From: Archivesica marissinica
Taxonomy: Eukaryota > Mollusca > Bivalvia > Venerida > Vesicomyidae
Direction of reading: 5' to 3'
Length of the DNA stretch: 64,000 nucleotides
NCBI GenBank assembly: GCA_014843695.1
Contig: CM026395.1
Location: 45,308,396-45,372,395 of the forward strand
Positions 37,101-49,486 of this stretch are shown here, in pieces. The translations under genes were made by a program, and so were the position numbers. Each line of letters begins with the position of its first letter. Position 1 is the first letter of the stretch. The notes under the pieces were generated by a model, which was not told the DNA's origin, made no database searches, and worked only from the letters and a program-made list of their open reading frames with translations.

Positions 37101-40100
37101 TTAAGTAATGTAGTGTATATCGCTGCAGTGTGGGGCATGTTTAAGTAATGTAATGTATATCGCTGCATTGTGGGGCATGTTTAAGTAATGTAGTGTATAT
37201 CGCTGCAGCTGCATTGTGAGCCATGTTTAAGTAATGTAGTGTATATTGCTGCAGCTGCATTGTGGGGCATGTTTAAGTAATGTAGTGTATATCGCTGCAT
37301 CTGCATTGTGGAGGCATGTTTAAGTAATGTAGTGTATATCGCTGCAGCTGCATTGTGGGGCATGTTTAAGTAATGTAGTGTATATCGCTGCAGCTGCATT
37401 GTGGGGCATGTTTAAGTAATGTAGTGTATATGCTGCAGCTGCATTGTGGGGCATGTTTAAGTAATGTAGTGTATATCGCTGCGCAGCATTGTGGGGCATT
37501 TAAGTAATGTAGTGTATATCTCTGCAGCTGCATTGTGAGGGCATGTTTAAGTAATGTAGTGTATATCGCTGCAGCTGCATTGTGGGGCATGTTTAAGTTA
37601 TGTAGTGTATATCGCTGCAGCTGTATTGTGGGGCATGTTTAAGTAATGTAGTGTATATCGCTGCAGCTGCATTGTGGGGCATGTTTAAGTAATGTAGTGT
37701 ATATCACTGCAGCTGCATTGTGGGGCATGTTTAAGTAATGTAGTGTATATTGCTGCAGTGTGGGGCATGTTTAAGTAATGTAGTGTATATCGCTGCAGCT
37801 GCATTGTGGGGCATGTTTAAGTAATGTAGTGTATATTGCTGCAGCTGCATTGTGGGGCATGTTTAAGTAATGTAGTGTATATCGCTGTATTGTGGGGCAT
37901 GTTTAAGTAATGTAGTGTATACCGCTGCATTGTGGGGCATGTTTAAGTAATGTAGTGTATATCACTGTATTGTGGGGCATGTTTAAGTAATGTAGTGTAT
38001 ATTGCTGCAGCTGCATTGTGGGGCATGTTTAAGTAATGTAGTGTATATCGCTGCAGCTGCATTGTGGGGCATGTTTAAGTAATGTAGTGTATATCGCTGC
38101 AGCTGCGTTGTGAGGGCATGTTTAAGTATTGTAGTGTATATTGCTGCAGCTGCATTGTGGGGCATGTTTAAGTAATGTAGTGTATATCGCTGCATTGTGG
38201 GGCATGTTTAAGTAATGTAGTGTATATCGCTGTATTGTGGGGCATGTTTAAGTAATGTAGTGTATATCGCTGCAGCTGCATTGTGGGGCATGTTTAAGTA
38301 ATGTAGAGTATATCGCTACAGCTGCATTGTGGGACATGTTTAAGTAATATAGTGTATATCGCTGCATTGTGGGGCATGTTTAAGTAATGTAGTGTATATT
38401 GCTGCAGCTGCATTGTGGGGCATGTTTAAGTAATGTAGTGTATATCCCTGCAGCTGCATTGTGAGGCATGATTAAGTAATGTAGTGTATATCGCTGCAGC
38501 TGCATTGTGGGGCATGTTTAAGTATTGTAGTGTATATTCCTGCAGCTGCATTGTGAGGCATGCTTAAGTATTGTAGTGTATCTTGCTGCAGCTGCATTGT
38601 GAGGCATGTTTAAGTAATGTAGTGTATATCGCTGCAGTTGCATTGTGGGGCATGTTTAAGTATTGTAGTGTATATTGATGCAGCTGCATTGTGAGGCATG
38701 TTTAAGTAATGTAGTGTATATCGCTGCAGTTGCATTGTGGGGCATGTTTAAGTAATGTAGTGTATATCACTGCAGCTGCATTGTGGGGCATGTTTAAGTA
38801 ATGTAGTGTATATCGCTGCAGCTGAATTGTGAGGCATGTTTAAGTAATGTAGTGTATATCGCTGCTGCTGCATTGTGGGGCATGTTTAAGTAATGTAGTG
38901 TATATCGCTGCAGCTGCATTGTGGGGCATGTATAAGTAATGTAGTGTATATCACTGTATTGTGAGGCATGTTTAAGTAATGTAGTGTATATAGCTGCAGC
39001 TGCATTGTGAGCCATGTTTAAGTAATGTAGTGTATATTGCTGCAGCTGTATTGAGAGGCATGTTTAAGTAATGTAGTGTATATTGCTGCATTGTGGGGCA
39101 TGTTTAAGTAATGTAGTGTATATCGCTGCATTGTGGGGCATGTTTAAGTAATGTAGTGTATATCGCTGTAGCTGCATTGTGGAGGCATGTTTAAGTATTG
39201 TAGTGTATATCGCTGCAGCTGCATTGTGGGGCATGTTTAAGTAATGTAGTGTATATCGCTGCAGCTGCATTGTGAGCCATGTTTAAGTAATGTAGTGTAT
39301 ATTGCTGCAGCTGCATTGGGGGGCATGTTTAAGTAATGTAGTGTATATCGCTGCATCTGCATTGTGGAGGCATGTTTAAGTATTGTAGTGTATATCGCTG
39401 CAGCTGCATTGTGGGGCATGTTTAAGTAATGTAGTGTATATCGCTGCAGCTGCATTGTGGGGCATGTTTAAGTAATGTAGTGTATATTGCTGCAGCTGCA
39501 TTGTGGGGCATGTTTAAGTAATGTAGTGTATATCGCTGCAGCTGCATTGTGGGGCATGTTTAAGTATTGTAGTGTATATCGCTGCAGCTGCATTGTGGGG
39601 CATGTTTAAGTAATGAAGTGTATATCGCTGCAGCTGCATTGTGGGGCATGTTTAAGTATTGTAGTGTATATCGCTGCAGCTGCATTGTGGGGCATGTTTA
39701 AGTAATGTAGTGTATATCGCTGCAGCTGCATTGTGGGGCATGTTTAAGTAATGTAGTGTATATCGCTGCATTGTGGGGCATGTTTAAGTAATGTAGTGTA
39801 TATCGCTGTATTGTGGGGCATGTTTAAGTAATGTAGTGTATATCGCTGCATTGTGGGGCATGTTTAAGTATTGTAGTGTATATCGCTGCAGCTGCATTGT
39901 GGGGCATGTTTAAGTAATGTAGTGTATATCGCTGCAGTGTGGGGCATGTTTAAGTAATGTAGTTTATATCGCTGCATTGTGTGGCATGTTTAAGTAATGT
40001 AGTGTATATCGCTGCAGCTGCATTGTGGGGCATGTTTAAGTAATGTAGTGTATATCGCTGCAGCTGCGTTGTGGAGGCAGGTTTAAGTAGTGTAGTGTAT

Positions 40101-43094
40101 ATCGCTGCTGCTGCATTGTGGGCATGTTTAAGTAATGTAGTGTATATCGCTGCAGCTGCATTGTGAGCCATGTTTAAGTAATGTAGTGTATATCGCTGCA
40201 TTGTGTGGCATGCTTAAGTAATGTAGTGTATATCGCTGCAGCTGCATTGTGAGGCATGTTTAAGTAATGTAGTGTATATTGCTGCAGCTGCATTGTGGGG
40301 CATGTTTAAGTAATGTAGTGTATATCGCTGCAGCTGCATTGTGAGGCATGTTTAAGTAATGTAGTGTATATCGCTGCAGCTGCATTGTGGGGCATGTTTA
40401 AGTATTGTAGTGTATATTCCTGCAGCTGCATTGTGAGGCATGCTTAAGTATTGTAGTGTATCTTGCTGCAGCTGCATTGTGAGGCATGTTTAAGTAATGT
40501 AGTGTATATCGCTGCAGTTGCATTGTGGGGCAAGTTTAAGTATTGTGGTGTATATTGCTGCAGCTGCATTGTGAGGCATGTTTAAGTAATGTAGTGTATA
40601 TCGCTGCAGTTGCATTGTGGGGCATGTTTAAGTAATGTAGTGTATATCACTGCAGCTGCATTGTGGGGCATGTTTAAGTAATGTAGTGTATATCGCTGCA
40701 GCTGCATTGTGAGGCATGTTTAAGTAATGTAGTGTATATCGCTGCAGCTGCATTGTGGGGCATGTTTAAGTATTATAGTGTATATCGCTGCAGCTGCATT
40801 GTGGGGCATGAATAAGTAATGTAGTGTATATCACTGTATTGTTAGGCATGTTTAAGTAATGTAGTGTATATCGCTGCAGCTGCATTGTGAGCCATGTTTA
40901 AGTAATGTAGTGTATATTGCTGCAGCTGTATTGAGAGGCATGTTTAAGTAATGTAGTGTATATTGCTGCATTGTGGGGCATGTTTAAGTAATGTAGTGTA
41001 TATCGCTGCATTGTGGGGCATGTTTAAGTAATGTAGTGTATATCGCTGTAGCTGCATTGTGGAGGCATGTTTAAGTATTGTAGTGTATATCGCTGCAGCT
41101 GCATTGTGGGGTATGTTTAAGTAATGTAGTGTATATCGCTGCAGATGCATTGTGAGCCATGTTTAAGTAATGTAGTGTATATTGCTGCAGCTGCATTGTG
41201 GGGCATGTTTAAGTAATGTAGTGTATATTGCTGCATCTGCATTGTGGAGGGATGTTTAAGTATTGTAGTGTATATCACTGCAGCTGCATTTTGGGGCATG
41301 TTTAAGTAATGTAGTGTATATCGCTGCAGCGGCATTGTGGGGCATGTTTAAGTATTGTAGTGTATATCGCTGCAGCTGCATTGTGGGGCATGTTTAAGTA
41401 ATGAAGTGTATATCGCTGCAGCTGCATTGTGGGGCATGTATAAGTATTGTAGTGTATATCGCTGCAGCTGCATTGTGGGGCATGTTTAAGTAATGTAGTG
41501 TATATCGCTGCAGCTGCATTGTGGGGCATGTTTAAGTAATGTAGTGTATATCGCTGCATTGTGGGGCATGTTTAAGTAATGTAGTGTATATCGCTGTATT
41601 GTGGGGCATGCTTAAGTAATGTAGTGTATATCGCTGCATTGTGGGGCATGTTTATGTATTGTAGTGTATATCGCTGCAGCTGCATTGTGGGGCATGTTTA
41701 AGTAATGTAGTGTATATCGCTGCAGCTGCATTGTGAGCCATGTTTAAGTAATGTAGTGTATATTGCTGCAGCTGCATTGTGGGGCATGTTTAAGTAATGT
41801 AGTGTATATTGCTGCATCTGCATTGTGGAAGCATGTTTAAGTATTGTAGTGTATATCTCTGCAGCTGCATTGTGGGGCATGTTTAAGTAATGTAGTGTAT
41901 ATCGCTGCAGCGGCACTGGGGGGGTATGTTTAAGTAATATAGTGTATATTGCTGCAGCTGCATTGTGGGGCATATTTAAGTAATGTAGTTTATATCGCTG
42001 CATTGTGGGGCATGTTTAAGTAATGTAGTGTATATCCCTGTATTGTGGGGCATGTTTAAGTAATGTAGTGTATATCGCTGCATTGTGGGACATGTTTAAG
42101 TAATGTAGTGTATATCGCTGCATTGTGGGGCATGTTTAAGTATTGTAGTGTATATTCCTGCAGCTGCATTGTGAGGCATTCTTAAGTATTGTAGTGTATA
42201 TTGCTGCAGCTGCATTGTGAGGTATGTTTAAGTAATGTAGTGTATATCGCTGCAGCTGCATTGTGGGGCATGTTTAAGTAATGTAGTGTATATCGCTGCA
42301 GCTGCATTGTGGGGCATGTATAAGTAATGTAGTGTATATCACTGTATTGTGAGGCATGTTTAAGTAATGTAGTGTATATCGCTGCAGCTGCATTGTGATG
42401 CATGTTTAAGTAATGTAGTGTATATCGCTGCAGCTGCATTGTGTGGCATGTATAAGTGTTGTAGTGTATATCGCTGCAGCTGCATTGTGGGGCATGTTTA
42501 AGTAATGTAGTGTATATCACTGTATTGTGAGGCATGTTTAAGTAATGTAGTGTATATTGCTGCATTGTGTGGCATGTTTAAGTAATGTAGTGTATATGGC
42601 TGTAGCTGCATTGTGGTGGCATGTTTAAGTATTGTAGTGTATATCGCTGCAGCTGCATTGTGGGGCATGTTTAAGTAATGTAGTGTATATCGCTGCAGCT
42701 GCATTGTGAGCCATGTTTAAGTAATGTAGTGTATATTGCTGCAGCTGCATTGCGGGGCATGTTTAAGTAATGTAGTGTATACCGCTGCATCTGCATTGTG
42801 GAGGCATGTTTAAATATTGTAGTGTATATCGCTGCAGCTGCATTGTGGGGCATGTTTAAGTTATGTAGTGTATATCGCTGTAGCTGCATTGTGGGGCATG
42901 TTTAAGTAATGTAGTGTATATTGCTGCAGCTGCATTGTGGGGCATGTTTAAGTAATGTAGTGTATATCGCTGCAGCTGCATTGTGGGTCATGTTTAAGTA
43001 ATGTTGTGTATATCGCTGCAGCTGCATTGTGGGGCATGTTTAGGTAATGTAGTGTATATCGCTGCAGCTGCATTGTGAGGCATGTTTAAGTATG
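22178..43094 (+). repeat. 46-bp satellite array, about 450 units, with N gap
   Basis: Unit landmarks in order: GTAGTGTATATCGCTGCAG, then CTGCATTGTGGGGC, then ATGTTTAAGTAAT. A second common class is 40 bp long and lacks one of two adjacent CTGCA words (GCTGCA deleted), as expected from slippage between the direct repeats. The long unit holds the 10-bp palindrome TGCAGCTGCA, which includes the E-box-type word CAGCTG. Homogeneity is high at 22.2-24.4 kb and divergence increases to the right. Marker variants recur in blocks, so higher-order structure exists; one pair of marker units is repeated exactly 1880 bp apart (38581/40461 and 39051/40931). Peptide-like frames here are artefacts. Confidence 0.97.
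31349..32348. other. assembly gap (exactly 1000 N)
   Basis: The run of N is exactly 1000 bases and lies inside the 46-bp satellite, with satellite sequence on both sides. A round number suggests a placeholder, so true array length is unknown. Confidence 0.98.
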
Positions 43095-43332
43095 TATTAA
43101 TGAGACAATAACATAGTTGTACAGTTCCGAAAAGCTTCATATATCAATTAAAATGTAATGAAATACCGATGTATTGTCATATTCGATTGGTCCGCTGCAT
43201 ATCATGCACCCCACCCATTAACCCTTAATGTTTTCATGCATTATTCATATTTTCATATTTTCATGTTTTCATATTTTCAACATTATAAGTTAATGTGTAG
43301 GTAAGGGCTAATACAGAACGAATAGGAAGCCA
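43095..43332. other. unique spacer between satellites
   Basis: About 240 bp of AT-rich sequence between the 46-bp and 36-bp arrays. It contains a short TTTTCATA-type run (43240-43280). No gene. Confidence 0.6.
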
Positions 43333-46300
43333 TGCCTCTGGCCAATAACATGGAAGATTGACAAGCTACACCATTGGTCAATACCGTGGAATATTGACAA
43401 GCTACGCCACTGGCCAATACCGTGGAATATTGACAAGCTACGTCACTAGCCAATACCGTGGAATATTGACAAATTACACCACTGGCCAATACTGTGGACG
43501 ATTGACAAGCTACGGCGCTGGCGAATACTGTGGGAGATTGACAAACTACATCACTGGCCAATACCGTGGACTATTGATAAGCAACGCCACTGGCCAATAC
43601 CGTGGAAGATTGACAAGCTACACCATTGATCAATACCGTGGAATATTGACAAACTACACTACATGCCAATACCGTGGAATATTGACAAGCTACACCACTG
43701 GCCAATACCATGGAATATTGACTAGCTACGTCACTGGCCAATACCGTGGAAGATTGACAAGCTACGCCACTGGCCAATACCGTGGAAGATTGACAAGCTA
43801 CGCCACTGGCCAACACCGTGCAAGATTGAAAAGCTACGCCACTGGTCAATACTGTTGAATATTGACAAGCTACGCCACTGGCCAATACCGTGGAATATTG
43901 ACAAGTTGCGCCACAGGCCAATATCGAAGAATATTGACAAGCTACGCCGCTGGCCAATACCGTGGAAGATTGACAAGCTACGCCACTGGCCCATAACGTG
44001 GAAGAATGACAAGCTACGCCACTGGTCAATACCGTGGAATATTGACAAGCTACGCCACTGGCCAATCTGTGGAATATTGACAAGCTACGCCACTGGCCAA
44101 TACCGTGGACTATTGACAAGCTACGCCACTGGCCAATACCGTGGACTATTGACAAGTTACGCCGCTGGCCAATACCGTGGAATATTGACAAGCTACACCA
44201 CTGGCCAATACCGTGGAATATTGACAAGCTACGCCACTGGCCAATACCGTGTAATATTGACAAGCTACACCACTGGCCAATACCGTGGAATATTGACAAG
44301 CTACGCCACTGGCCAATACTGTGGGAGATTGACAAGCTACGCCACTGGCCAATACCATGGACTATTGACAAGCTACGCCACTGGCCAATACAGTGGAATA
44401 TTGACAAGCTACACCACTGGCCAATACCGTGGAAGATTGACAAGCTACACCATTGGCCAATACCGTGGAATATTGACAAGCTACACCACTGGCCAATACC
44501 GTGGAAGATTGACAAGCTTCGCCACTGGCCAATACCGTGGAAGATTGACAAGCTACGCCACTGGCCAATACCGTGGAAGATTGACAAGCTACGCCACTGG
44601 CAAATACCGTGGAATATTGATAAGCTACGCCGCTGGCCAATACCGTGGAAGATTGACAAGGTAGACCACTGGCAAATACCTTGGAAGATTGACAAGCTAA
44701 GCCACTGGCCAATACCATGGAAGATTGACAAGCTACGCCACTGGCCCATAACGTACAAGAATGACAAACTACGCCACTGGTCAATACCGTGGAATATTGA
44801 CAATCTACACCACTGGCCAATACCGTTGACGATTGACAAGCTACGCCGCTGGCCAATACCGTGGACTTTTGACAAGCTATGCCACTGGCCAATACCGTGG
44901 AATATTGACAAGCTACACCACTGGCCAATACCGTGGAATATTGACAAGCTACTGGTTGTGGGTTGGTGTGGTGTGGGTTGGTGCCACTGGCCAATACCGT
45001 GGAATATTGATAAGCTACGCCGCTGGCCAATACCGTGGAAGATTGACAAGGTAGACCATTGGCCAATACCGTGGAAGATTGACAAGCTACGCCACTGGCC
45101 AATACTGTGGGAGATTGACAAGCTACGCCACTGGCCAATACCATGGACTATTGACAAGCTACGCCACTGGCCAATACAGTGGAATATTGACAAGCTACAC
45201 CACTGGCCAATACCGTGGAAGATTGACAAGCTACACCATTGGCCAATACCGTGGAATATTGACAAGCTACACCACTGGCCAATACCGTGGAAGATTGACA
45301 AGCTACGCCACTGGCCAATACCGTGGAAGATTGACAAGCTACGCTACTGGCCAATACCTTGGAATATTGATAAGCTACGCCGCTGGCCAATACCGTGGAA
45401 GATTGACAAGGTAGACCACTGGCCAATACCGTGGAAGATTGACAAGCTACACCACTGGCAAATACCGTGGAAGATTGACAAGCTAAGCCACTGGCCAATA
45501 CCATGGAAGATTGACAAGCTACGCCACTGGCCCATAACGTACAAGAATGACAAACTACGCCACTGGTCAATACCGTGGAATATTGACAATCTACACCACT
45601 GGCCAATACCGTTGACGATTGACAAGCTACGCCGCTGGCCAATACCGTGGACTATTGACAAGCTACGCCACTGGCCAATACCGTGGAAGATTGACAAGCT
45701 ACACCACTGGCCATTACTGTGGAATATTGACAAGCTACACCACTGGCTAATACCGTGGAATATTGACAAGCTACACCACTGGCCAATACCGTTGACGATT
45801 GACAAGCTACGCCGCTGGCCAATACCGTGGACTATTGACAAGCTACGCCACTGGCCAATACCGTGGAAGATTGACAAGCTACACCACTGGCCAATACCGT
45901 GGAATATTGACAAGCTACACCGCTTGCCAATACCGTGGACTATTGACAAGCTACGCCACTGGCCAATACCGTGGAATATTGACTAGCTACGTCACTGGCC
46001 AACACCGTGGAAGATTGACAAGCTACGCCACTGGCCAATACCGTGGAATATTGACAAGCTGCGCCACTGGCCAACACAGTGGAATATTGACAAGCTACAC
46101 CACTGGCCATTACCGTGGAATATTGACAAGCTACACAACTGGTCAATACCGTGGAAGATTGACAAGTTACACCACTGGCCAATACCGTGGAATATTGACA
46201 AGCTACACCACTGGCCAATACCGTGGACGATTGACAAGCTACGCCGCTGGCCAATACTGTGGGAGATTGACAAACTACATCACTGGCCAATATCGTGGAA

Positions 46301-47786
46301 TATTGACAAGCTACACAACTGGTCAAAACCGTGGAAGATTGACAAGCTACGCCACTGGCCAATACCGTGGACTATTGACAAGCTACACCACTGGCCAATA
46401 CCGTGGACGATTGACAAGCTACGCCGCTGGCCAATACTGTGGGAGTTTGACAAGCTACGCCGCTGGCCAATACCGTGGAAGATTGACAAGCTACACCACT
46501 GGCCAATACCGTGGAAGATTGACAAACTACATCACTGGCCAATACCGTGGACTATTGACAAGCTACGCCACTGGCCAATACCGTGGAAGATTGACAAGCT
46601 ACACCACTGGCCAATACCGTGGAAGATTGACAAACTACATCACTGACCAATACCGTGGACTATTGACAAGCTACGCCACTGGCCAATACCGTGGACTATT
46701 GACAAGCTACACCACTGGCCAATACCGTGGACGATTGACAAGCTACGCCGCTGGCCAATACTGTGGGAGATTGACAAGCTACGCCACTGGCTAATACCGT
46801 GGAAGATTGACAAGCTACGCCGCTGGCCAATACCGTGGAATATTGACAAGCTACACCACTGGCCAATACCGTGGAATATTGACAAGCTACGCCACTGGCC
46901 AATACCGTGGAATATTGACAAGCTACACCACTGGCCAATACCGTGGAAGATTGACAAGCTACGCCACTGGCCAATACCGTGGAAGATTGACAAGCTACGC
47001 CACTGGCCAATACCGTGGAATATTGATAAGCTACGCCGCTGGCCAATACCGTGGAATATTGACAAGGTAGACCACTGGCCAATACCGTGGAAGATTGACA
47101 AGCTACACCACTGAATACCGTGGAATATTGACAAGCTACGCCACTGGCCAATACCGTGGAATATTGACAAGCTACACCACTGGCCAATACCGTGGAAGAT
47201 TGACAAGCTACGCCACTGGCCAATACCGTGGAAGATTGACAAGCTACGCCACTGGCCAATACCGTGGAATATTGATAAGCTACGCCGCTGGCCAATACCG
47301 TGGAATATTGACAAGGTAGACCACTGGCCAATACCGTGGAAGATTGACAAGCTACACCACTGGCAAATACCGTGGACTATTGACAAGCTACGCCACTGGC
47401 CAATACCGTGGAAGATTGACAAGCTACACCACTGGTCAATACCGTGGAAGATTGACAAGCTACATCACTGACCAATACCGTGGAAGATTGACAAGCTACA
47501 CCACTGACCAATACCGTGGAAGATTGACAAGCTACACCACTGGCCAATACCGTGGAAGATTGACAAGCTACACCACTGACCAATACCGTGGAAGATTGAC
47601 AAGCTACACCAATGACCAATACCGTGGAAGATTGACAAGCTACACCACTGACCAATACCGTGGAAGATTGACAAGTTACACCACTGACCAATACCGTGGA
47701 AGATTGACAAGTTACACCACTGACCAATACCGTGGAAGATTGACAAGTTACACCACTGACTAATACCGTGGAAGATTGACAAGCTT
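43333..47786 (+). repeat. 36-bp minisatellite array, about 120 copies
   Basis: Unit landmarks: CACTGGCCAATACCGTGGA, then AKATTGACAAGCTACR. The length is divisible by 3 and the unit is stop-free in several frames on both strands. Frames therefore persist for hundreds of codons with a 12-residue period (for example TSYATGQYRGRL on plus and SIFHGIGQWCSL on minus). Both strands are open at once, stops appear whenever a unit mutates (CTAATACC), and start contexts are absent, so coding is not supported. A GT-rich insert interrupts at about 44951-44985. Rare variant strings recur about 750-786 bp apart, showing segmental duplication inside the array. The right end (47400-47786) is more homogeneous. 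Confidence 0.95.
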
Positions 47787-48002
47787 ATTGTTATGGTTAT
47801 ACGGTTTTTCCATCAGCAATACAATGTGCACAATTCAGTACATGGCGCAACTCGTCTCCAATATCTGTTCGACAAAATTACAAATGCTCAGATTTAAAGG
47901 TAGTTATGGCCCAGTTACCAGTTTCAGTCGGAAGATGATGATTTCTAGTTAGAAATTTAATCATATATGAAAGAACATCTGAGGTGACTTCTTTAAGATA
48001 GT
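47787..48002. other. no gene recognised
   Basis: Short unique spacer between the 36-bp array and the R1 repeat. Confidence 0.5.
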
Positions 48003-48156
48003 GTGTGTTTTACGTTTATTTATCGTTGCTACCGGTTTCCAATATGAGCGACGCCTCCTGAAGAGATTAGCCATTTTAGATTGTTGGGGGGTAGTACAAT
48101 GATACAGACGGAGACCCATTCCAGTCTTCTTGGTTCTTTACGTGCACGGTGTACAG

Positions 48157-49276
48157 TAGTGCTGAAGCGATTACCCGGTTAACCGGTACGATTACAAATT
48201 TGACGATCAACCGGTTACAAAATCACTAACCGGTTAAACGGACTGATTAATTCCCCTTTCCGCGATTATTGTCCTTAGCGGCCGGTAATCTCCCTTGCCA
48301 ATGCTGTAGTAGTAAAATGTTCTTCCCTTATGTTATCACTGTATTCCCGGTACGTCGGTACCGTCAGAAAGAGTATTCTCCGACACAGGACATCTCGTGA
48401 CTAAGAGGCGAGCAGCGCTGGACTCGGATACAGTTGACAAACTTATATTCATTAGGAACTACTTGAGATCTCGTAAAAGTGGGGCGCCAAACATCTCGGT
48501 AAAGCAAGAGGTTTCCAGCGAGACTGTTGGGCCTAGCCCTAGTATGGTTGACGCTGAAACAGTTCTTGCTTTACCCAGACTTCCGGAGTTGCCAACAGAA
48601 AAGGAGTAGTCAATACTAGTCATCGATCAATGTCAGACCTCAGAACTTTAAAAGCCTCAGTTAGTAGATAGCAGTACATGATTGTTTATATATGTGTTAA
48701 GCTAGTTAAAACATTGTTTTCAAAAATTACAACTTCATTTGATTTCGTGTTCATTAAAACTGTAGAAAATATTCGCACTTTTTTATTATTTAAGAATATT
48801 TTAACCTTAGCACGGCAAACCAATTTTCTCTTCATCATAATTGTTTTAATACAATCAGTGATGATTTCGTAGCTGCTCTATAAAATTCTCTCCAGCTAAA
48901 TTCATCAGTCAAATGTTATATGTGGATAAGAAGCTACAACATATACTATATAAACGACTAATCAAAATTCGCTTTCTTTTTGCAAGTGAAAGTTTAAGTC
49001 ACACTCGATGAAAGAACATATTAAGTTTGAACGTTTCCCTAGTCACATGTAATAATTGTGAGTATATATCGCAGACAACATTAATATTTATACTGTATAT
49101 TCTATTTGCACTTGTGAGCGTTTCATTTAGTACTTAAGACTCATGGCGTCTGTGTCAACTGAAATATTTGATTGGTGGCATGCAAGTTGTACTAACAGAG
49201 TCCCGGTTAACCGGTTAATCGCGGTTAATACGACCGAATAACCGGTTACACATTTCTAGTAACCGTTTCAGCACTA
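48157..49276 (+). mobile_element. 1120-bp non-autonomous hAT transposon
   Basis: The terminal inverted repeats are TAGTGCTGAAGCGATTAC (left) and TAGTGCTGAAACGGTTAC (right end, read on minus). The flanking 8-bp direct repeats are GTGTACAG (48149-48156) and GTGCACAG (49277-49284), 7 of 8 identical; 8 bp is the hAT target-site length. Empty sites in the paralogous R1 copies read GTGTAAAG and GTGTGTAG at this position, each followed by CACCGAC. The subterminal regions carry repeated AACCGGTTA words on both sides, a likely transposase-binding array. Internally only the transposase C-terminus remains. Confidence 0.93.
48319..48609 (+). pseudogene. hAT transposase C-terminal dimerisation domain, remnant
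   Basis: In frame: HCIPGTSVPSERVFSDTGHL, then VTKRRAALDSDTVDKLIFIR and NYLRS, ending with a divergent acidic/Pro tail and a TAG at 48607-48609. The TSVPSERVFS...G...KRR..L....V..L.F...NL pattern is the hallmark of the hAT dimerisation domain, which in intact enzymes forms the last part of the transposase. The catalytic RNase H-like core and BED zinc finger are absent from the element, so it cannot mobilise itself. The frame is surprisingly clean for a fossil, which fits a fairly recent internal deletion. Confidence 0.92.
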
Positions 49277-49360
49277 GTGCACAGCACCGACATGAGACCT
49301 CCGTTTAACGTCCCATCTGAAAGACTTAATTTTATTAGGGTCAGACGGGGGTGTCGAATC

Positions 49361-49486
49361 CGGTTGTTATATGTGTTCTAACTTAAGTAATTGTATAGGT
49401 GACATCGGCAATGTACGTCAACGACGGAAATAGCCGATGTTACCCATGCAATTTCGATCAAATTCTCCGTGAACACATATCAACCG
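49361..49486. repeat. short inverted-repeat element
   Basis: CGGTTGTTATATGTGTTC at 49361-49378 pairs with GAACACATATCAACCG at 49471-49486. A second nested pair, ACATCGGC and GCCGATGT, lies between them. Its small size and paired ends suggest a tiny MITE, but no target duplication is clear. Confidence 0.5.

Larger units (their letters stand above)
48003..49372 (+). repeat. interspersed repeat R1, split by a hAT insertion
   Basis: The left part (48003-48156) and right part (49285-49372) join into a sequence collinear with the reverse complement of 10640-10892 and with 13498-13700. The continuity breaks exactly at the 8-bp duplication that flanks the hAT element. The insertion is therefore younger than the R1 copy. 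Confidence 0.85.

Noticed and set aside
22178..43094. Regular repeats considered as a CRISPR array
   Set aside because: There are no unique spacers between repeats, no cas genes, and the context is eukaryotic intron. It is a simple tandem satellite.
43571..46794. Open frames of up to 588 codons on both strands
   Set aside because: The 36-bp unit is stop-free and divisible by 3. Simultaneous open frames on both strands, and stops wherever a unit mutates, indicate an artefact.
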